Below, in pieces: positions 46,831 through 59,575 of a stretch of DNA of 64,000 nucleotides. Origin of the DNA: Stomoxys calcitrans. Its lineage: Eukaryota; Arthropoda; Insecta; Diptera; Muscidae. The stretch spans positions 61,492,930-61,556,929 of the forward strand of contig NC_081552.1 in the NCBI RefSeq assembly GCF_963082655.1. The letters are read 5' to 3'. The first letter of the stretch is position 1. Every line of letters begins with the position of its first letter. The notes under the pieces were generated by a model that saw nothing but the letters and a program-made list of their open reading frames with translations, did no database searches and had not been told where the DNA came from. The position numbers were made by a program, and so were the translations under genes.

Positions 46831-47382
46831 AGAAAGCCTTTTTGCCTCCGGTCCGAATTTTGGGAACCCACCACCATGGTTTCCGCTAAAAATTTGTACA
46901 AAATAAATTTTGTTGAAGGACATAATTTTATTCTACATACCAAATTTCTGTCAAACCTGCAAATATTAAAGCTTCTAGGAGCCGAACAAGGATGATCGAG
47001 AGGCCGGTTTACATGAGAGCTATATTAGGTTAAAAACCGATTTGGACCGTACTTGACACAGTTATTGGAAGTCATGATGGAGCACCGCATACAAAATTTT
47101 AGCCAAATCGGACCAAAATTGTGTCTTCCAGGGGCTCAAGAAGTCTAATCGGGAGATCAGTTTATATGGGAGCTATATCAGGTTATGTACCGATGTGGAT
47201 GTAATTGACACATTTGTTGAAAGTCATAACAAAACATTGCGTGCAAAATTTCAGTCACATATGACAAAAACTGCGTGTTCGAGGGGCTCAAGAAATCAAA
47301 TCGGGTGATCGTTTTATATGGGAGCTGTATCTTTGGGTTCCCAAGATTCGTCCTGGCCGAACTTAGCACGCTTTTGCTTGTT
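46831..47382. mobile_element. Family C element C2 with inverted 5' ends
   Basis: The left end is a degraded 5' end (CCGGTCCGAATTTTGGGAAC, CCACCACCATGG, then AAAATAAATTTTGTTGAAGG as in C1). The right end is another 5' end in reverse (TTTGGGTTCCCAAGATTCG, TGGCCGAACTTAGCACGC, TTTTGCTTGTT). No GTCY tract, core or hairpin lies between, so the two copies are joined through their interiors. Confidence 0.65.
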
Positions 47383-47775
47383 TTAGGTTAAGATGCTGAG
47401 TTTAAAAAATAATTATTCAAAAAGTATAAATTGGACAGTCATCTATTAAGTAAATAAAAATCAATTAGCGATCAGAATATGAAACTGAGCATACATAAAG
47501 GTTTCCTATTTATTTTTAGTTTTTGGTTCTTTGACTCGTTTTCATTGTTAAAATACTAAAATAAGAAAAAATCTTTAATTGTCTGCCAACTTTTTTCCAG
47601 GATAAAAGTAATGATATCAACTTCCATAACGCAGTGTACACTCCAGCAGATAAAGAAAAGGGAGAAAGTTGGGTACCGAAACTTTGACTGACTCAAGTTT
47701 CGAAAAAAAGCAAAATAATAATTCTGGCAAACAGATTTCGGCAGATGAAGATTACACATAAAATACATTGATACT
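47383..47775. other. Unassigned intergenic DNA
   Basis: About 390 bp of A/T-rich sequence. No reliable ORF and no repeat matching the other families. Part of it could be older sequence of the retrotransposon that follows, but no protein motif shows. Confidence 0.4.
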
Positions 47776-48204
47776 ACCCATATTGTAATATGGTTCCGAC
47801 ACATAGGTACTTGTCAAAGCAGACGAGGTAGTGTTTGAAGTGTTTGAGAGAAAAATTCTACGTAATTTATGGTCTAGTATGCATTGATGGAGAATATCTG
47901 CTTCGTATGAGCCACGATCGTTATGAGCTGTATGACGACGCATAGTATAGTTAAAAGTATCACAATACAGCAACATGTTCATGTTGTCAAGATGAATGAG
48001 GTAGCTCCAGCGAAAAAGTCTTTGGAAGGCGATCAAACGCAAAAGAGGACGACCAAAAACCCGATTGAAAGATCGAGTAGTGAAAGACATCTCGAAAATT
48101 TGTGTCAGAAATTTTGCAAGGAGAGCAGAAGATCGAGGCGTTTGGAATGCTATTCGAAGTTCGGTTAATGCGTTAAATATTCTGTAATAGCCAATTAAAC
48201 TAAA
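47776..48204 (+). pseudogene. RTE-like non-LTR retrotransposon, reverse transcriptase C-terminus
   Basis: Plus-strand remnant. YGSDT then a stop, VKADEVVFEVFERKILRNLW, later VHVVKMNEVAPAKKSLEG, and in a third frame RGRPKTRLKDRVV, NFARRAEDRGVWNAIRSSVN, LNIL and stop at 48185-48187. The series YGSETW...GHVMRM...RGRPK...W at the C-terminus is familiar from insect RTE-type endonuclease/reverse transcriptases. At least two stops and two frame shifts make it dead. A short tail of TAAAGTAAAGTAA follows the stop, as RTE elements often have simple-repeat tails. Confidence 0.7.
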
Positions 48205-48209
48205 GTAAA

Positions 48210-48700
48210 GTAATATCCAAATATAGTCCAATTTTGACCATATGCGGTACGAATGTCGAAACGCCTATATTTAAATTTGATAAGCTTCAGCCAAACCGGA
48301 AAGCAAATACACTTTTTATGGGCGTAAAACCCTTAATCGGCATAGCGGTATATATGACAGCTATAACTACATATAGTCCGATGTAACGATCCGAAAGCAA
48401 CTCATTGTGCAAAATTTCAGCGATGTCGGTTAATAAAAGCGCCTTTTATGGCCTCCAAGACCTTATATCGGACCTATAAGTACAACGTGGAAGCTATATC
48501 GAATTCTGAACCAATTAAATGGATCTCGACGGATGTTTTCGGATGGGATATTAAATAATCTATATCAAATTTCGAGCAAATATGTTTAAACTGAAATAAT
48601 TAAGGCTGTAAAATGACAACAGTAATGCAAATTACCCAAAATCTGACTAACATATATATGGGAGCTACACTGTCAGACAAAATAAAGTGCGGTTGTGTAC
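48210..48700 (+). repeat. Old family B-like units
   Basis: Diverged units with GACCATATGCGGTACGAATG, GTAAAACCCTTAATCGG, GCGCCTTTTATGGCC and TAATTAAGGCTGTAAAATGAC. The GTCY tract and hairpin are absent. Confidence 0.55.
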
Positions 48701-48721
48701 CCTTCTTCATTAATCCCCAAT

Positions 48722-49928
48722 ATTTTTACACCCTCCACCATAAGATGGGGGGTATACTAATTTCGTCATTCTGTTTGTAACTACTCGAAATATTCGTCTG
48801 AGACCCCATAAAGTATATATATTCTTGATCGTCGTGAAATTTTATGTCGATCTAGCCATGTCCGTCCGTCTGTCCGTCCGTCCGTCTGTCTGTCTGTCGA
48901 AAGCACGCTAACTTCCGAAGGAGTAAAGCTAGCCGCTTGAAATTTTGCACAAATACTTCTTATTGGTGTAGGTCGGTTGCTATTGTAAATGGGCCATATC
49001 GGTCCATGTTTTGATATAGCTTTTATATAAACCGATCTTGGGTCTTGACTTCTTGTCCTTGGGTCTTGACTTCTGCCTCTAGAGGGCGCAATTCTTATCC
49101 GATTGGAATGAAATTTTTCACGACGTGTTTTGTTATTATATCCAACAACTGTGCCAAGTATGGTTCAAATCGGTTCATAACCTGATATAGCTGCCATATA
49201 AACCGATCTGGGGTCTTGACTTCTTAAGCCTCTAGAGGGCGCAATTATTATCCAATTTGAATGAATTTTGGCACGTAGTATTTTGTTATGATATCCAACA
49301 ACTGTGCCAAATATGCTTCAAATCCGTTCATAACCTGATATAGCTGTCATATAAACAGATCTGGGGACTTGACTTCTTGAGCTTCTAGAGGGCTCAATTT
49401 CTATCCGATTTGGCTGCAATTTCGCAAGACATTTTTTATTGTTACTTTCAACAACTATGTCAAATAAAGTACAAGTCGGTTCATAACCTGATATAGCTTC
49501 CATATAAACCGATCTGGGATCTTGACTTCTTGAGCCTGTATAGGTCGCAATTATTATCCGATTTGCCTGAAATTTTGTACGACGGATTCTCTCATGACCA
49601 TTAACATACGTGTTTATTATGGTCTGAATCGGTCTATAGGCCGATACAGCTCCCATATAAATCGATCTCTCTATTTTACTTCTTGAGCCCACAAAGGGCG
49701 CAATTCTTATTCGAATTGGCTGACATTTTACACAGGTCTCCAACATATAATTTAATTGTGGTCCAAACCGGACCATATCATGATATCGCTCTTAGAGCAG
49801 AGCAAATCTTTTTTTATATCCTTTTGTTGCCTAAGAAGAGATGCCGGGAAAAGAACTCGACAAATGCGATCCATGGTGGAGGGTATATAAGATTCGGCCC
49901 GGCCGAACTTAGTATGCTTTTACTTGTT
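48722..49928 (-). mobile_element. Family A element A24, full length
   Basis: Complete minus copy. The hairpin end reads TTTTTACACCCTCC (T to C), (GTCY)n at 48860-48899, palindrome near 49893-49908. A 20-bp partial duplication of GGGTCTTGACTTCT lies near 49040-49075. Confidence 0.87.
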
Positions 49929-50070
49929 TTTTTCTACGTATATTATTTATTATTTTTTTACTGTCCCGTTATTTGAAATTTTTAAACTCGTTCGTTCAAG
50001 TTTCTGATGTAAAAGTATTGTAGTGTAGAAAAAGTCGCGTTTTTTTTATAAATCGTGAAATTTATAATAC

Positions 50071-51357
50071 ACTAGCTGACCCGGGCCCGCTCCGCTGCGC
50101 CTTCTTTTACTTTATATGGAACAAAAGTTTCCTTGGAGTATATATTTTCGAAGATATTTTAATGAAATACCATGCTAACTTAACTAAGAGTTTAACAATA
50201 TAAGTGCCTTTATCTGAATCCTATATGATCTTTATTGGTCTACGAATTTGAGTTTGGAGATAAGGTGTACTCCATTCTTAAAATACTTCATTTCAGCCCG
50301 ATATTCTCATGATTTCTTATTTATTCTACTACCAAATACCTTTATTTGAATCCCATATTGCGATGATCACTAAAAAATTGCTGTTTGTGGGGTATTTTGG
50401 GAAAGGGATAGACCCCCGAAAATTGGTCCCGAAAATGGGTATCAATTCTCGCTCCCCTACGATACCCCCCAATATCTTTGATTTAAGCTCCACATTGACA
50501 TGGTCGGTAGATATGCCCGATTAAGGGGTGCTTTGGGGATTGGCGTGGTCCCCCAAACACTAAGCCCGGAAAATATATCAGCAACGTACTCTATTCTCAT
50601 ATATCTATATATATCATTTATTTGAAGCCCATATTGCCATTGCCGTCAAAATTGGATATTATATTCGTTTTCTAATCCCAAACACTTGGTCCCATATTTG
50701 GATATCAGATTCGTATTCTACATTCAATTACCTTTTATTTAAGCCCCATATTCCAATGGTCAATAAATAAGTCCTGTTTGGGGGTGTTTTGGGAAAGGGA
50801 TGAACCCCAAGAAACGTGGTCCCACATTTGGATATTAGATTCTTATTCTACTCGCAAATACCTTTCTTTGAGTCCTATTAAAGGGTGTTTTGGGGGTGGG
50901 GGTGGTCCCCCTTACACTTGGTCCGACAATTGGATATCAGATACGTTTTCTCAACCTAAATACCTTTCATTTGAGTCCCATATTGTCGTGATTGCTCTAA
51001 ATATATGTTTGGTAGGTTTTAGGGTGGGGCACCCTCCCTAGGTACCCCATCCGAAATTTTGATACAAAATTGTTATTTTTAGGGTACTATATGAGAGCAC
51101 ACAAAAATTTTGCTTAAATCGCACCAAACATCTCCAAGATCTGGCGTTTCTGAAAATTAGGGTAAGGCGCAGGGTCCGCCCCCCTTCAGATATCAAAAAT
51201 TGTAGCACCTTATTTTCACCACGGGGTCATTATGCACCATCTGTGAAAATTTCAAGAAAATCGGTTCAGCCGTTTCTGAGTCTATAAGGAACACACAAAC
51301 ATACAAACAAACAAACAAATCTACAAACAAACACAAATTGATTTTTATATATAAGAT
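50071..51357 (+). mobile_element. Family D element D8, full length reference copy
   Basis: The most complete D copy: head ACTAGCTGACCCGGGCCCGC, TCCGCTGCGCCTTC, then ~150-bp degenerate units, then GGTTCAGCCGTTTCTGAGTC, repeated ACAAACAA blocks and ACACAAATTGATTTTTATA. No protein-coding capacity in any frame. I cannot name the superfamily; ends of this type are widespread in insect genomes. It serves to show that D1, D2 and D4 were split by A or B insertions. Confidence 0.75.
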
Positions 51358-51423
51358 TCCTTATTGTTTTAACAAAAATTTGAGGTAAGATTTTTATATT
51401 GTAGCAAATATTATCTCATATAT

Positions 51424-52624
51424 AACAAGTAAAAGCGTGCTAAGTTCGGCCGGGCCGAATCTTATATACCCTCCACCATGGAGCGCATTTGTCGAGTTCT
51501 TTTCCCGGCATCTATTCTTAGGCAAAAAAGGATATAAGAAAAGATTTGCTCTGCTATTAAATTATATGTTGGAGACCTGCGTTAAATGTCAGCCAATTCG
51601 AATAAGAATTGCGCCCTTTAGGGGCTCAAGATGTAAAATAGAGTGATCGATCATAATAAACACGTATGATGATGGTCATGAGAGAATCCCTCGTAGAAAA
51701 TTTCAGGCAAATCGGATAATAATTGCGATCAGTTTATATGGCAGACATAGTTGTTGAAAGTAACCATAAAAAACGTCCTGCAAATTTTCAGCCAAATCGA
51801 ATAGAAATTGCGCCCTCTAGATGCTCAAGAAATCAAGTCCCCAGATCTGTTTATATGACAGCTATATTAGGTTATAAACCGATTTGAACCATACTTGGCA
51901 CAGTTGTTGGATACCGTAACAAAATAGTACTTGCAAAATTTCATTCCAATCGGATAAGAATTGCTCACTCTAGATGCTCAAGAAGTCAAGACCCAAGATC
52001 GGTTTATATGGCAGCTATATCAGGTTATGAACCGATTTGAACTATACTTGGCACAGTTGTTGGATGTCATAACAAAACACGTCGAGCAGAATTTCATTCC
52101 AATCGGATAAGAATTGCGCCCTCTAGAAGCTCAAGAAGTCAAGTCCCCAGATCTGTTTATATGACAGCTATATCAGTTTATAAACCGATTTGAACCATAC
52201 TTAGCACAGTTGTTGGATATCAAACCAAAATACTACGTGCAAAATTTCATTCCAATCGAATAAGAATTGCGCACTCTAGGGGCTCAAGAAGTCAAGACCC
52301 AAGATCGGTTTATATGGCAGCTATATCAGGTTATGGACCGATGTGGCCCATTTACAATACCAACCGACCTACACTAATAAGAAGTATTTGTGCAAAATTT
52401 CAAGCGGCTAGCTTTACTCCTTCGGAGGTTAGCGTGCTTTTGACAGACAGACGGATGGGCGGACGGACGGACGAACGGACGGACAGACATGGCTAGATCG
52501 ATATAAAATTTCATGACGATCAAGAATATATATACTTTATGGGGTCTCAGACGAATATTTCGAGTAGTTACGAACAGAATGACGAAATAAGTATACTCCC
52601 CATCCTATGGTAGAGGGTATAAAA
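51424..52624 (+). mobile_element. Family A element A25
   Basis: Plus copy with both ends but several internal deletions near 51560 and 51720-51750. (GTCY)n at 52441-52487 is degraded (GATGGGCGG, GACGAACGG). Its hairpin end meets the tail of D9. Confidence 0.85.
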
Positions 52625-54170
52625 ATCAATTTGTGTTTGTGTGTAGGTTAGTTCGTTTGTGTGTTCCTTATAGACTCAGAAACGGCTGAACCGATTTTCT
52701 TGAAATTTTCACAGATTGTTCATAATGACCCCGTGGTGAAAATAGGGTACTACATTTTTTGATATCTGAAGGGGGGGCGGACCCTCCCCCTTACTCTAAT
52801 TCTCAGAAACGCCAAATCTCAGAGATGGGTGGTGCGATTTAAACGAAATTTTGTGTGCCCTCATATAGTACCCTAAAAAAAAATTGGATTCCAAATTTTG
52901 GATGGGGTGCCTAGGGGGGCCGCCCCACGCTAAAACGTACCAAACATATATATAGACCAACGACAACATGGGACTCAAATGAAAGGTATTTAGGGTAAGA
53001 AAACGTATCTGATATCCAATTGTCGGACCAAGTGTAAGGGGGACCATCCCAACCCCCAAAACACCCCTTAATCGGACTCAAATGAAAGGTATTTGCGAGT
53101 AGAATAAGAATCTAATATCCAAATGTGGGACCACTTTTCTGGGGTCAACCCCTTCCCTAAAACACCCCCAAACAGAACTTATTTACTGACCATGGAATGT
53201 GGGCTTAAAGGTATTTCAGTGTGGAATTCGAATCTGATATCCAAATATGGGACCAAGTGTTTGGGGACCGCCTCTCCCCACAAACATCCTCCAAAGGGGA
53301 CAAATTTGCGACCATAGCAATATGGGGCTCAAATGAAAGGTTTTTGGGAGTAAAGCACGAATCCGAAATCAATATTCGGGAAAGTGTCTATGGGGCCACC
53401 CACTCCCGCAACACCGCCCAAATAGGAAGCATTTGCTGACTTTTGCAATATAAGGCTCAAATAAGAGGGTTTTTAGAGTACAACTTGATCCCGATATATA
53501 TTTTCAAGGCCAACTTACTGAGTGGCCGCCCATCCCCCAAAACACCCCCCAAGCCGGTTATGTGTGCCGACTATGGAAACTTGGGGCTCCAATTAATGGT
53601 ATTTGGGAGTAGACCACGAATCTGATATCAACACTAGAGACAAATCTATGGGACGTCCCACCACCATAAAAACCCCAAATAGAACATATTTGCTGACCAA
53701 GACAATTTGGGTATTAAAGAGAGTGGAACTTCATATTTATAGTTTTTAGGGCCAATACCCCAAACCGAACATATTACCTGACGTTTGCAATAAGGTGTTT
53801 AAATGACATTAGAAAACGAATTTGATCTCCAATTTTGAGAACTATATCAATATGGGGTTCAAAAAATTATATATAGATATATGACGATAGAGCACGTTGC
53901 TGATATATTTTCCGGGCTTACGGGAACCATCCTAATCTCCAAAACACCCTAAATCGGACATATTTACCGACCATGTCAATGTGGAGCTTAAATTAAAGGT
54001 ATTGGGTGGTAGAGCAAGAATTGATACCCACTTTTGGGACCAATTTTCTGGGGGTCATGAGATTAAAAAACGAATTTAATAACCTATTTTGGGGTCATGA
54101 GTTTGGAGGACGCCTCATCGTGTAAACCCCCCTAAACCAATGGCAATATGGGTTTAAATAAATGGTATTT
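52624..54170 (-). mobile_element. Family D element D9, headless
   Basis: Reverse-sense D with complete tail (ATCAATTTGTGTTTGTG, AACGGCTGAACCGATTTTC) and many units; the head is missing where A26 begins. With D8 it brackets A25 in opposite orientation. Confidence 0.75.
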
Positions 54171-54172
54171 GA

Positions 54173-55526
54173 AACAAGTAAAAGCGTACTAAGTTCGGCC
54201 GGGCCGAATCTTATATACCCTCCACCATGGATCGCATTTGTCGAGTTCTTTTCCCGGCATCTCTTCTTAGGCACAAAAAGGATATAAAAAAAGATTTGCT
54301 CTGCTCTAAGAGCGATATCATGATATGGTCCGGTTTGGACCACAATTAAATTATATGTTGGAGACCTGTGTAAAATGTCAGCCAATTCGAATAAGAATTG
54401 CGCCCTTTGTGGGCTCAAGAAGTAAAATAGAGATATCGATTTATATGGGAGCTGTATCGGCCTATAGACCGATTCAGACCATAATAAACACGTATGTTAA
54501 TGGTCATGAGAGAATCCGTCGTACAAAATTTCAGGCAAATCGGATAATAATTGCGACCTATACAGGCTCAAGAAGTCAAGATCCCAGATCGGTTTATATG
54601 GAAGCTATATCAGGTTATGAACCGACTTGTACTTTATTTGACATAGTTGTTGAAAGTAACAATAAAAAATGTTTTGCGAAATTTCAGCCAAATCGGATAG
54701 AAATTGAGCCCTCTAGAAGCTCAAGAAGTCAAGTCCCCAGATCTGTTTACATGACAGCTATATCAGGTTATGAACGGATTTGAAGCATATTTGGCACAGT
54801 TGTTGGATATCATAAAAAAAACATGTCGTCCAAAATTTCATTCCAATCTGATAAGAATTGCGCACTTTAGAGGCTTAAGAAGTCAAGACCCAAGATCGGT
54901 TTATGTGGCAGTTATATCAGGTTACGGACCGATTAGGACCATACTTGGCACAGTTGTTGAATATCATAACAAAACACGTCGTGCAAAATTTCATTATAAT
55001 CGGATAAGAATTGCACACTCTAGAGCTTAAGAAGTCAAGACCCAAGATCGGTTTAAATGACAGCTATATCAGATTATGGACCGATTAGGACCATACTTGG
55101 CGCAGTTGTTGAATATCATAACAAAACACGTCGTGCAAAATTTCATCCCAATCGGATAAGAATTGCGCACTCTAGAGGCTCAAGAAGTCAAGACCCAAGA
55201 TCGGTTTATATGGCAGCTATATCAAAACATGGACCGATATGGCCCATTTACAATACCAACCGACCTACACTAATAAGAATTATTTGTGCAAAATTTCAAG
55301 CGGCTAGCTTTACTCCTTCGGAAGTTAGCGTGCTTTCGACAGACAGACGGACGGACGGACGACGGACGGACGGACGGACAGACGGACGGACATGGCTAGA
55401 TCGACATAAAATTTCACGACGATCAAGATTATATATACTTTATGGGGACTCAGACGAATATTTCGAGTAGTTACAACAGAATGACGAAATTAGTATACCC
55501 CCCATCTTATGGTGGAGGGTATAAAA
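54173..55526 (+). mobile_element. Family A element A26, full length
   Basis: Complete plus copy; (GTCY)n at 55338-55391 with a one-base slip (GGACGACGG), hairpin at about 55496-55523. Shares CATAAAAAAAACATGTCG with A23, so the two have a common source. Confidence 0.88.
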
Positions 55527-55680
55527 AGGGTTTTATAATGCCTTCGCTATGAAAATACCTCTCCTACGAGCACCAAATAAAAAAAACTATTGTTTTTTCA
55601 AAACAGTATATAAATATGCCTGAATCATTTTGAATAAAGTTATTTGGACAGACGAGGCAAATTATGAACGAAAAAGTTGC
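55527..55680 (+). pseudogene. Tc1-like transposase remnant, first part
   Basis: Plus-strand frames give GFYNAFAMKIPLLRAPNKK, then after a frame change TIVFSKQYINMPESF, then after a 1-base loss NKVIWTDEANYERKSC. This order matches the middle of Tc1-type transposases, where the line WSDESKF carries the first catalytic Asp (here TDEANY). The remnant is cut by A27 and continues at 57365. Confidence 0.72.
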
Positions 55681-57363
55681 AACAAGTAAAAGCGTGCTAA
55701 GTTCGGCCGGGCCGAATCTTATATACCCTCCACCATGGATCGCATTTGCCGAGTTGTTTTCCCGGCATCTCTTCTTAGGCTAAAAAGGATATAAGAAAAG
55801 AGTTGCTCTGCTATTAAAACGATATCAAGATATGGTCCGGTTCGGACCACAATTAAATTATATGTTGGAGACCTGTGTAAAATTTCAGCCAGTTCGTATA
55901 AGAATTGCGCCCATTGGGGCTCACGAAGTAAAATAGAGAGAACGATTTATATGGGATCTGTATCGGCTATAGACCGATTCAGAACATAATAAACACGTTC
56001 GTTGATGGTCATGAGAGGATCCGTCGTACAAAATTTCAGGCATATCGGATAATAATTGCGACCTCTAGGGGTCAAGAAGTCAAGATCCCAGATCGGTTTA
56101 TATGGCAGCTATATCAGGTTATGACCGATTTGAACCTTATTTGACGCAGTTGTTGAAAGTAAAGATAAAATATGTCATGCAAAATTTTAGCCAAATCGGA
56201 TAGGAATTGCGCCCTTTGGAAGCTCAAGAAGTCAAATCCCCAGATCTGTTTTTATGATCTATATCAGGTTATGGACCGATTTCAACCATACTTGGCACAG
56301 TTGTTGGATATCATGACGAAATACTTCGTCATACTCATTCAAATCGGATAAGGATTGTGCCCTCTAGAGGCTCAAGAAGTCAAGACCCAAGATCGGTTTA
56401 TATGGCAGCTATATCAGGTTATGAACCGATTTGAACCATACTTGGCACAGTTGTTGGGTATCATAACGAAACACGTCGTGCGAAATTCCATTCCAATCGG
56501 ATAAGAATTGCGCCCTCTAGAGGCTCAAGAAGTCAAGACCCAAGATCGGTTTATATGGCAGCTATATCAGGTTATGAACCGCTTTGAACCATACTTGGCA
56601 CAGTTGTTGGATATAATAACAAAACACGTCGTGCAAAATTTCATTCCAATCGGATAAGAAGTGCGCACTCTAGAGGCTCAAGAAGTCAAGACCCAAGATC
56701 GGTTTATATGGCAGCTATATCAGGTTATAAACCGATTTGAACCATACTTGGCACAGTTGTTGAATATCATAACAAAACACGTCGTGCAAAATTTCATTCT
56801 GATCGGATTAGAATTGCGCACGCTAGAGGCTCAAGAAGTCAAGACCCAAGATCGGTTTATATGGCAGCTATATCAGGTTATGGACCGATTTCAACCATAC
56901 TTGGCACAGTTGTTGGATATAATAATAAAACACGTCGTGCAAAATTTCATTCTGATCGGATAAGAATTGCGCACTCTAGAGGCTCAAGAAGTCAAGACCC
57001 AAGATCAGTTTTTATGGCAGCTATATCAAAACATGGACCGATATGGCCCATTTACAATACCAACCGACCTACACTAATAAGAAGTATTTGTGCAAAATTT
57101 CAAGCGGCTAGCTTTACTCCTTCGGAAGTTAGCGTGCTTTCGACAGACAGACGGACGGACGGACGGACGGACGGACGGACGGACTGACGGACGGACGGAC
57201 GGACGGACGGACGGACTGACGGACGGACATGGCTAGATCGACATAAAATGTCGCGACGATCAAGAATATATATACTTTATGGGTCTCAGACGAATATTTC
57301 GAGTAGTTACAAACAGAATGACGAAATTAGTATACCCCCCATCTTATGGTGGAGGGTATAAAA
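55681..57363 (+). mobile_element. Family A element A27, inserted in the Tc1 remnant
   Basis: Complete plus copy of about 1.68 kb, with the longest (GTCY)n tract in the window (57142-57228, about 87 bp). The palindrome is at about 55703-55717 and the hairpin at about 57333-57360. Confidence 0.9.
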
Positions 57364-57364
57364 A

Positions 57365-57446
57365 CAGGAAAAGAGTGTTTTATGAGCCAACACAAAGGCT
57401 AACATACTGTAAAACATGGTGGAGGAAACCTCATGGTGGGGGATGT
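57365..57446 (+). pseudogene. Tc1-like transposase remnant, second part
   Basis: Frames give NRKRVFYEPTQRLTY and, after a frame change, VKHGGGNLMVGDVF, the counterpart of the conserved VKHGGGSVMVWGCF of Tc1-type enzymes. Spliced to the first part it reads in the expected order, so A27 interrupted one element. A28 begins at the T run. Confidence 0.75.
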
Positions 57447-58425
57447 TTTTATACCCTCCACCATAAGATGGGGGGTATACTAATTTCGTCATTCTGATTG
57501 TAACTACTCGAAATATTCGTCTGAGACCCCACAAAGTATATATATTCTTGATCGTCGTAAAATTTTATGTCGATCTAGCCATGTCCGTCCGTCTGTCCGT
57601 CCGTCCGTCCGTCTGTCTGTCGAAAGCACGCTAACTTCCGAAGGAGTAAAGCTAGCCGCTTGAAATTTTGCACAAATACTTCTTATTAGTGTAGGTCGGT
57701 TGGTATTGCAAATGGGCCATATCGGTCCATGTTTTGATATAGCTGCCTTATAAACCGATCTTGGATCTTGACTTCTTGAGCCTCTAGAGTGCGCAATTCT
57801 TATCCGATTGGGATGAAATTTTGCACGACGTGTTTTGTTATTATATCCAACAACTGTGCCAAATATGGTTTAAATCGGTCCATAACCTTATATAGCTGTC
57901 ATATAAACCGATCTTGGGTCTTGACTTCTTGAGCCTCTAGAGGGCTCAATTCTTATCCAATTTGAAAGAATTTTGGCACGTAGTATTCTGTTATGATATC
58001 CAACAACTGTGCCAAGTATGGTTCAAATCGGTTCATAACCTGATATAGCTGTCATATAAACAGATCTGGGGACTTGACTTCTTGAGCCTCTAGAGGGCTC
58101 AATTTCTATCCGATTTGGCTGAAATTTCGCAAGACGTCTTTTATTGTTACTTTCAACAACTATGTCAAATAAAGTACAAGTCGTTCATAACCTGATATAG
58201 CTGCGAAATAAACCGATCTGGGATCTTGACTTCTTGAGCCTCTAGAGGTCGCAATTATTATCCGATTTGCCTGAAATTTTGTACGACGGATTCTCTCATG
58301 ACCATTAACATATGTGTTTATTAAGGTCTGAATCGGTCTATAGGGCGATGCAGCTCCCATATAAATCGATCTCTCTATTTTACTTCTTGCGCCCACAAAG
58401 GGCGCAATTCTTATTCGAATTGGCT
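57446..58425 (-). mobile_element. Family A element A28, 5' end lost in gap
   Basis: Minus copy with a normal hairpin end (57450-57479) and (GTCY)n at 57585-57621; units run into the second N gap. Confidence 0.85.
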
Positions 58426-58625
58426 NNNNNNNNNNNNNNNNNNNNNNNNNNNNNNNNNNNNNNNNNNNNNNNNNNNNNNNNNNNNNNNNNNNNNNNNNNN
58501 NNNNNNNNNNNNNNNNNNNNNNNNNNNNNNNNNNNNNNNNNNNNNNNNNNNNNNNNNNNNNNNNNNNNNNNNNNNNNNNNNNNNNNNNNNNNNNNNNNNN
58601 NNNNNNNNNNNNNNNNNNNNNNNNN
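58426..58625. other. Assembly gap, 200 N
   Basis: Placeholder gap of exactly 200 N inside a repeat; true length unknown. Confidence 0.99.
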
Positions 58626-58688
58626 AAATCAAAAAACGTTCTAAACAATAGGAAATATTACTGTGAGTAAAAAAGGAAACATTTGTGC

Positions 58689-59575
58689 CTAACGCATAAT
58701 TTGCACATAGGGTTTGCTGTTTTCTTGGGCTGGTTTCCTTTCCCGAAGAGGACAACTATCTTCGAAAGACCACACCAGTGCAGTCGTTATCCTGTTGACA
58801 TTCTCGTCAATGTCTTCTGTGCTTGGATAATCGAAATTATCTTGCTCAAGTCTACTTCTGAGTAGCCTTCCGAATTTTGCCCAGTTTGTTTTCAACTTAT
58901 TCCGGAAGCTTATCGGATCGGCGTTGATCGTGCTATTCTAAACCTAATGTAGCGATGGGCAGATTAAGAGTGTTCCATGGAGACCCTCCAATCCTGAACC
59001 TCATCGACTAGATTTTTCGAACATATCGTCACATCTAATATATCCTCCCTAATCCTATTAACAAAGATAGCGGTGTTACCAATATTAAGTGTTATTAGAT
59101 CGTTAGTATTCAAGAACTCTGCCAGGACTTGGACCCGCTTATTAGTGTTGGTACTACCCCACGAAATATGGTGAGAGTTCGCATCGCACCCTAATAGTAC
59201 CTCATTTCCTTTCTGTTTTGCTTTCCTCACCAGCCGTTGCAGCTCCGACATTGGTGGCGGTGTCGGAGAGTCGAAAGGCAGATAAAGTGATGCCAGGCAT
59301 GCTCCACCGTCTCCCTGTCTCACCACTGTTGCATCCGACGTTGACAACTCTGGGGAAAATATATAATTCAAATTTTTTATGACAAATAACGCAACTCCTC
59401 GGCCGAGTACCAGTGCTACCGTAGAATAATTGGTAGTTTATTTGGTTCAGTCAAGAAACTTTGTTCCGGGTCGTCCATGAATTAAGGCAATATGAATGCC
59501 CTTGCTGATTTTCTCCATCAGAGCGTATGTAACAGTCTCGCTACGGTGCAGGTTTACCCGGATAACCTTTATCAT
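58689..59575 (-). pseudogene. Non-LTR retrotransposon ORF2, endonuclease domain
   Basis: Minus strand. ATG at 59575 starts MIKVIRVNLHRSETV, the usual start of the endonuclease (exonuclease-endonuclease-phosphatase fold) of Jockey/I/LOA-type elements. After two stops near 59430-59450 the frame reads ALVLGRGVALFVIKNL, then GGACLASLYLPFDSPTPPP, GCDANSHHISWGS and NDLITLNIGNTAIFVNRI, DILDVTICS, DWRVSMEHS, then a stop. The DANSHHISWGS block holds the conserved Asp and Asn of the active site. After a frame shift near 58893 a linker follows (KTNWAKFGRLLRSRLEQ, CPLRERK). Reverse transcriptase is missing; the gap begins there. Inactive. Confidence 0.8.

Noticed and set aside
47752..48231. 159-residue minus-strand frame
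   Set aside because: It is antisense to the RTE-like reverse transcriptase remnant, whose plus-strand motifs are clear.
54325..57187. Recurrent open frames of 60-150 codons with MAAISGYGPI and GSRSQDPRSVY motifs in nearly every A element
   Set aside because: The internal unit is about 153 bp, a multiple of three, so a frame free of stops stays open across units. Other frames and the opposite strand are open too (for example WQLYQVMDRFEPYLAQLL), and frames break at every indel. Repeat by-products, not proteins.
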